A stretch of DNA of 51,019 nucleotides, taken from the NCBI GenBank assembly GCA_026986155.1, contig JALSPC010000047.1:1-51019 (forward strand), read 5' to 3'. Both the position numbers and the translations under genes were made by a program. The stretch's first letter is position 1; every line of letters begins with the position of its first letter. The notes under the pieces are model-generated. The model did not search any database. It was not told the origin of the DNA and saw only the letters and a list, made by a program, of their open reading frames with translations. Source of the stretch: a bacterium (GTDB lineage Bacteria; Desulfobacterota; S145-22). This document shows, piece after piece, positions 50,504 to 51,019 of the stretch.

Positions 50504-50532
50504 TTGACTAAACGGGTTATTTGTCTTAGTAT
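50504..50532 (+). promoter_or_regulatory. Predicted gyrA promoter
   Basis: TTGACT (50504-50509), 17-base spacer, TAGTAT (50527-50532). A leader of about 30 bases would place the Shine-Dalgarno AGGAGG (50558-50563) correctly. Confidence 0.6.
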
Positions 50533-50570
50533 GATAGGGTTTAGAGTCCTATTCAAAAGGAGGCCGCACC

Positions 50571-51019
50571 ATCCAGAACACCATTCCCACGCCCGTTAAT
50601 ATCGAAGACGAAATGAAGCGCTCCTACATGGATTACGCCATGAGCGTGATCATGGGGCGCGCCCTCCCCGACGCGCGGGACGGGCTCAAGCCCGTCCACC
50701 GCCGGATCATCTACGCCATGTACAAGATGGGGAACTTCTGGAACAAGGAGTTCAAGAAGTCCGCCAGGGTCGTCGGGGACGTGATCGGCAAATACCATCC
50801 CCACGGCGACGCGGCCGTCTATGACGCCATCGTCCGCATGGCCCAGGATTTCTCCCTCCGTTATCCCCTGGTGAACGGCCAGGGCAACTTCGGCTCCATC
50901 GACGGGGATCCCCCCGCCGCCATGCGTTACACGGAGGTGCGGCTCACGCGGCTTGCCCACCTGCTTCTCGAGGACATCGAGAAGGACACGGTCGATTTCG
51001 TGCCCAACTACGACGCGAC
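50571..51019 (+). CDS. gyrA: DNA gyrase subunit A (3' partial, probable ATC start)
   Basis: The visible 149 codons give a clear GyrA N-terminus: [57 protein letters not shown] and the catalytic Tyr in [10 protein letters not shown]. Homology and the AGGAGG (50558-50563, 7 bases of spacing) place the start at ATC 50571. The frame back to the stop at 50535 has no ATG, GTG or TTG; the first in-frame ATG (50613) would remove conserved residues. The residue matching E. coli Ser83 is Ala (HGDAAVYD). The gene runs off the window. Confidence 0.9.
   Translation, partial: MQNTIPTPVNIEDEMKRSYMDYAMSVIMGRALPDARDGLKPVHRRIIYAMYKMGNFWNKEFKKSARVVGDVIGKYHPHGDAAVYDAIVRMAQDFSLRYPLVNGQGNFGSIDGDPPAAMRYTEVRLTRLAHLLLEDIEKDTVDFVPNYDA

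Overview
The window is GC-rich chromosomal DNA from an anaerobic bacterium, most likely a Desulfobacterota (deltaproteobacterial, Syntrophia-like) lineage. Reasons: an archaeal-type split glutamate synthase, a four-subunit pyruvate:ferredoxin oxidoreductase joined to NuoEFG-like subunits, an aldehyde ferredoxin oxidoreductase, a reductive-dehalogenase-family protein, split heptose kinase/adenylyltransferase genes (so a Gram-negative with LPS), and BadH-like alicyclic acid degradation genes. The taxonomic call is inference from gene content only. Both ends are cut inside genes: a two-domain phosphotransferase/kinase on the left and gyrA on the right.

Layout. 1-6.2 kb: end of a kinase gene, a strong terminator, then a five-gene split glutamate synthase operon (+). 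6.4-9.7 kb: tRNA-Ala, then the block tRNA-Ser(CGA), tRNA-Ser(GGA), 4.5S SRP RNA, dnaX, ybaB, recR, all on the minus strand. 10-14.7 kb: two MFS transporters, a DUF1638 gene, and a zone of gene debris (a frameshifted DUF169 remnant, an acyl-CoA ligase tail, copies of pieces of neighbouring genes, and a higBA module whose toxin is broken). 14.8-20.4 kb (-): ftsB, radical SAM, thioesterase, heptose kinase, heptose adenylyltransferase, glycosyltransferase and a ferritin-like/formate-nitrite-transporter fusion, tightly coupled. 20.5-25.8 kb: ACT protein, phenylacetate-CoA ligase, then a lower-GC HDOD gene and GH13 phosphorylase-like gene that overlap tail to tail, and a flavodoxin. 25.9-32 kb (-): porC-porD-porA-porB-nuoE-nuoF-nuoG-like operon with a terminator. 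32-37 kb (-): tatAB/tatC, a GGDEF protein, a zinc-ribbon protein with a DUF2779 nuclease-like protein, and a broken HEPN with its MNT partner.

37.2-50.4 kb is the most interesting part. A hydratase/BadH-like dehydrogenase/hydratase operon (+) converges on a minus-strand operon made of a complete branched-chain-amino-acid-type ABC transporter (livK, livH, a fused livM-livG, livF), an unknown 150-residue protein, and a reductive-dehalogenase-like iron-sulfur protein without a Tat signal. Upstream lie a GntR/FCD regulator with a palindromic operator candidate and a divergent AOR operon (TIGR04076 protein, polyferredoxin, AOR, Asp/Glu racemase-like protein). Together these suggest uptake, reductive processing and CoA-dependent breakdown of aromatic or alicyclic, possibly halogenated, carboxylic acids. 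This functional link is inference.

The right edge holds the start of gyrA, which has a good Shine-Dalgarno sequence but no ATG, GTG or TTG in the right place; an ATC codon sits where the start should be.
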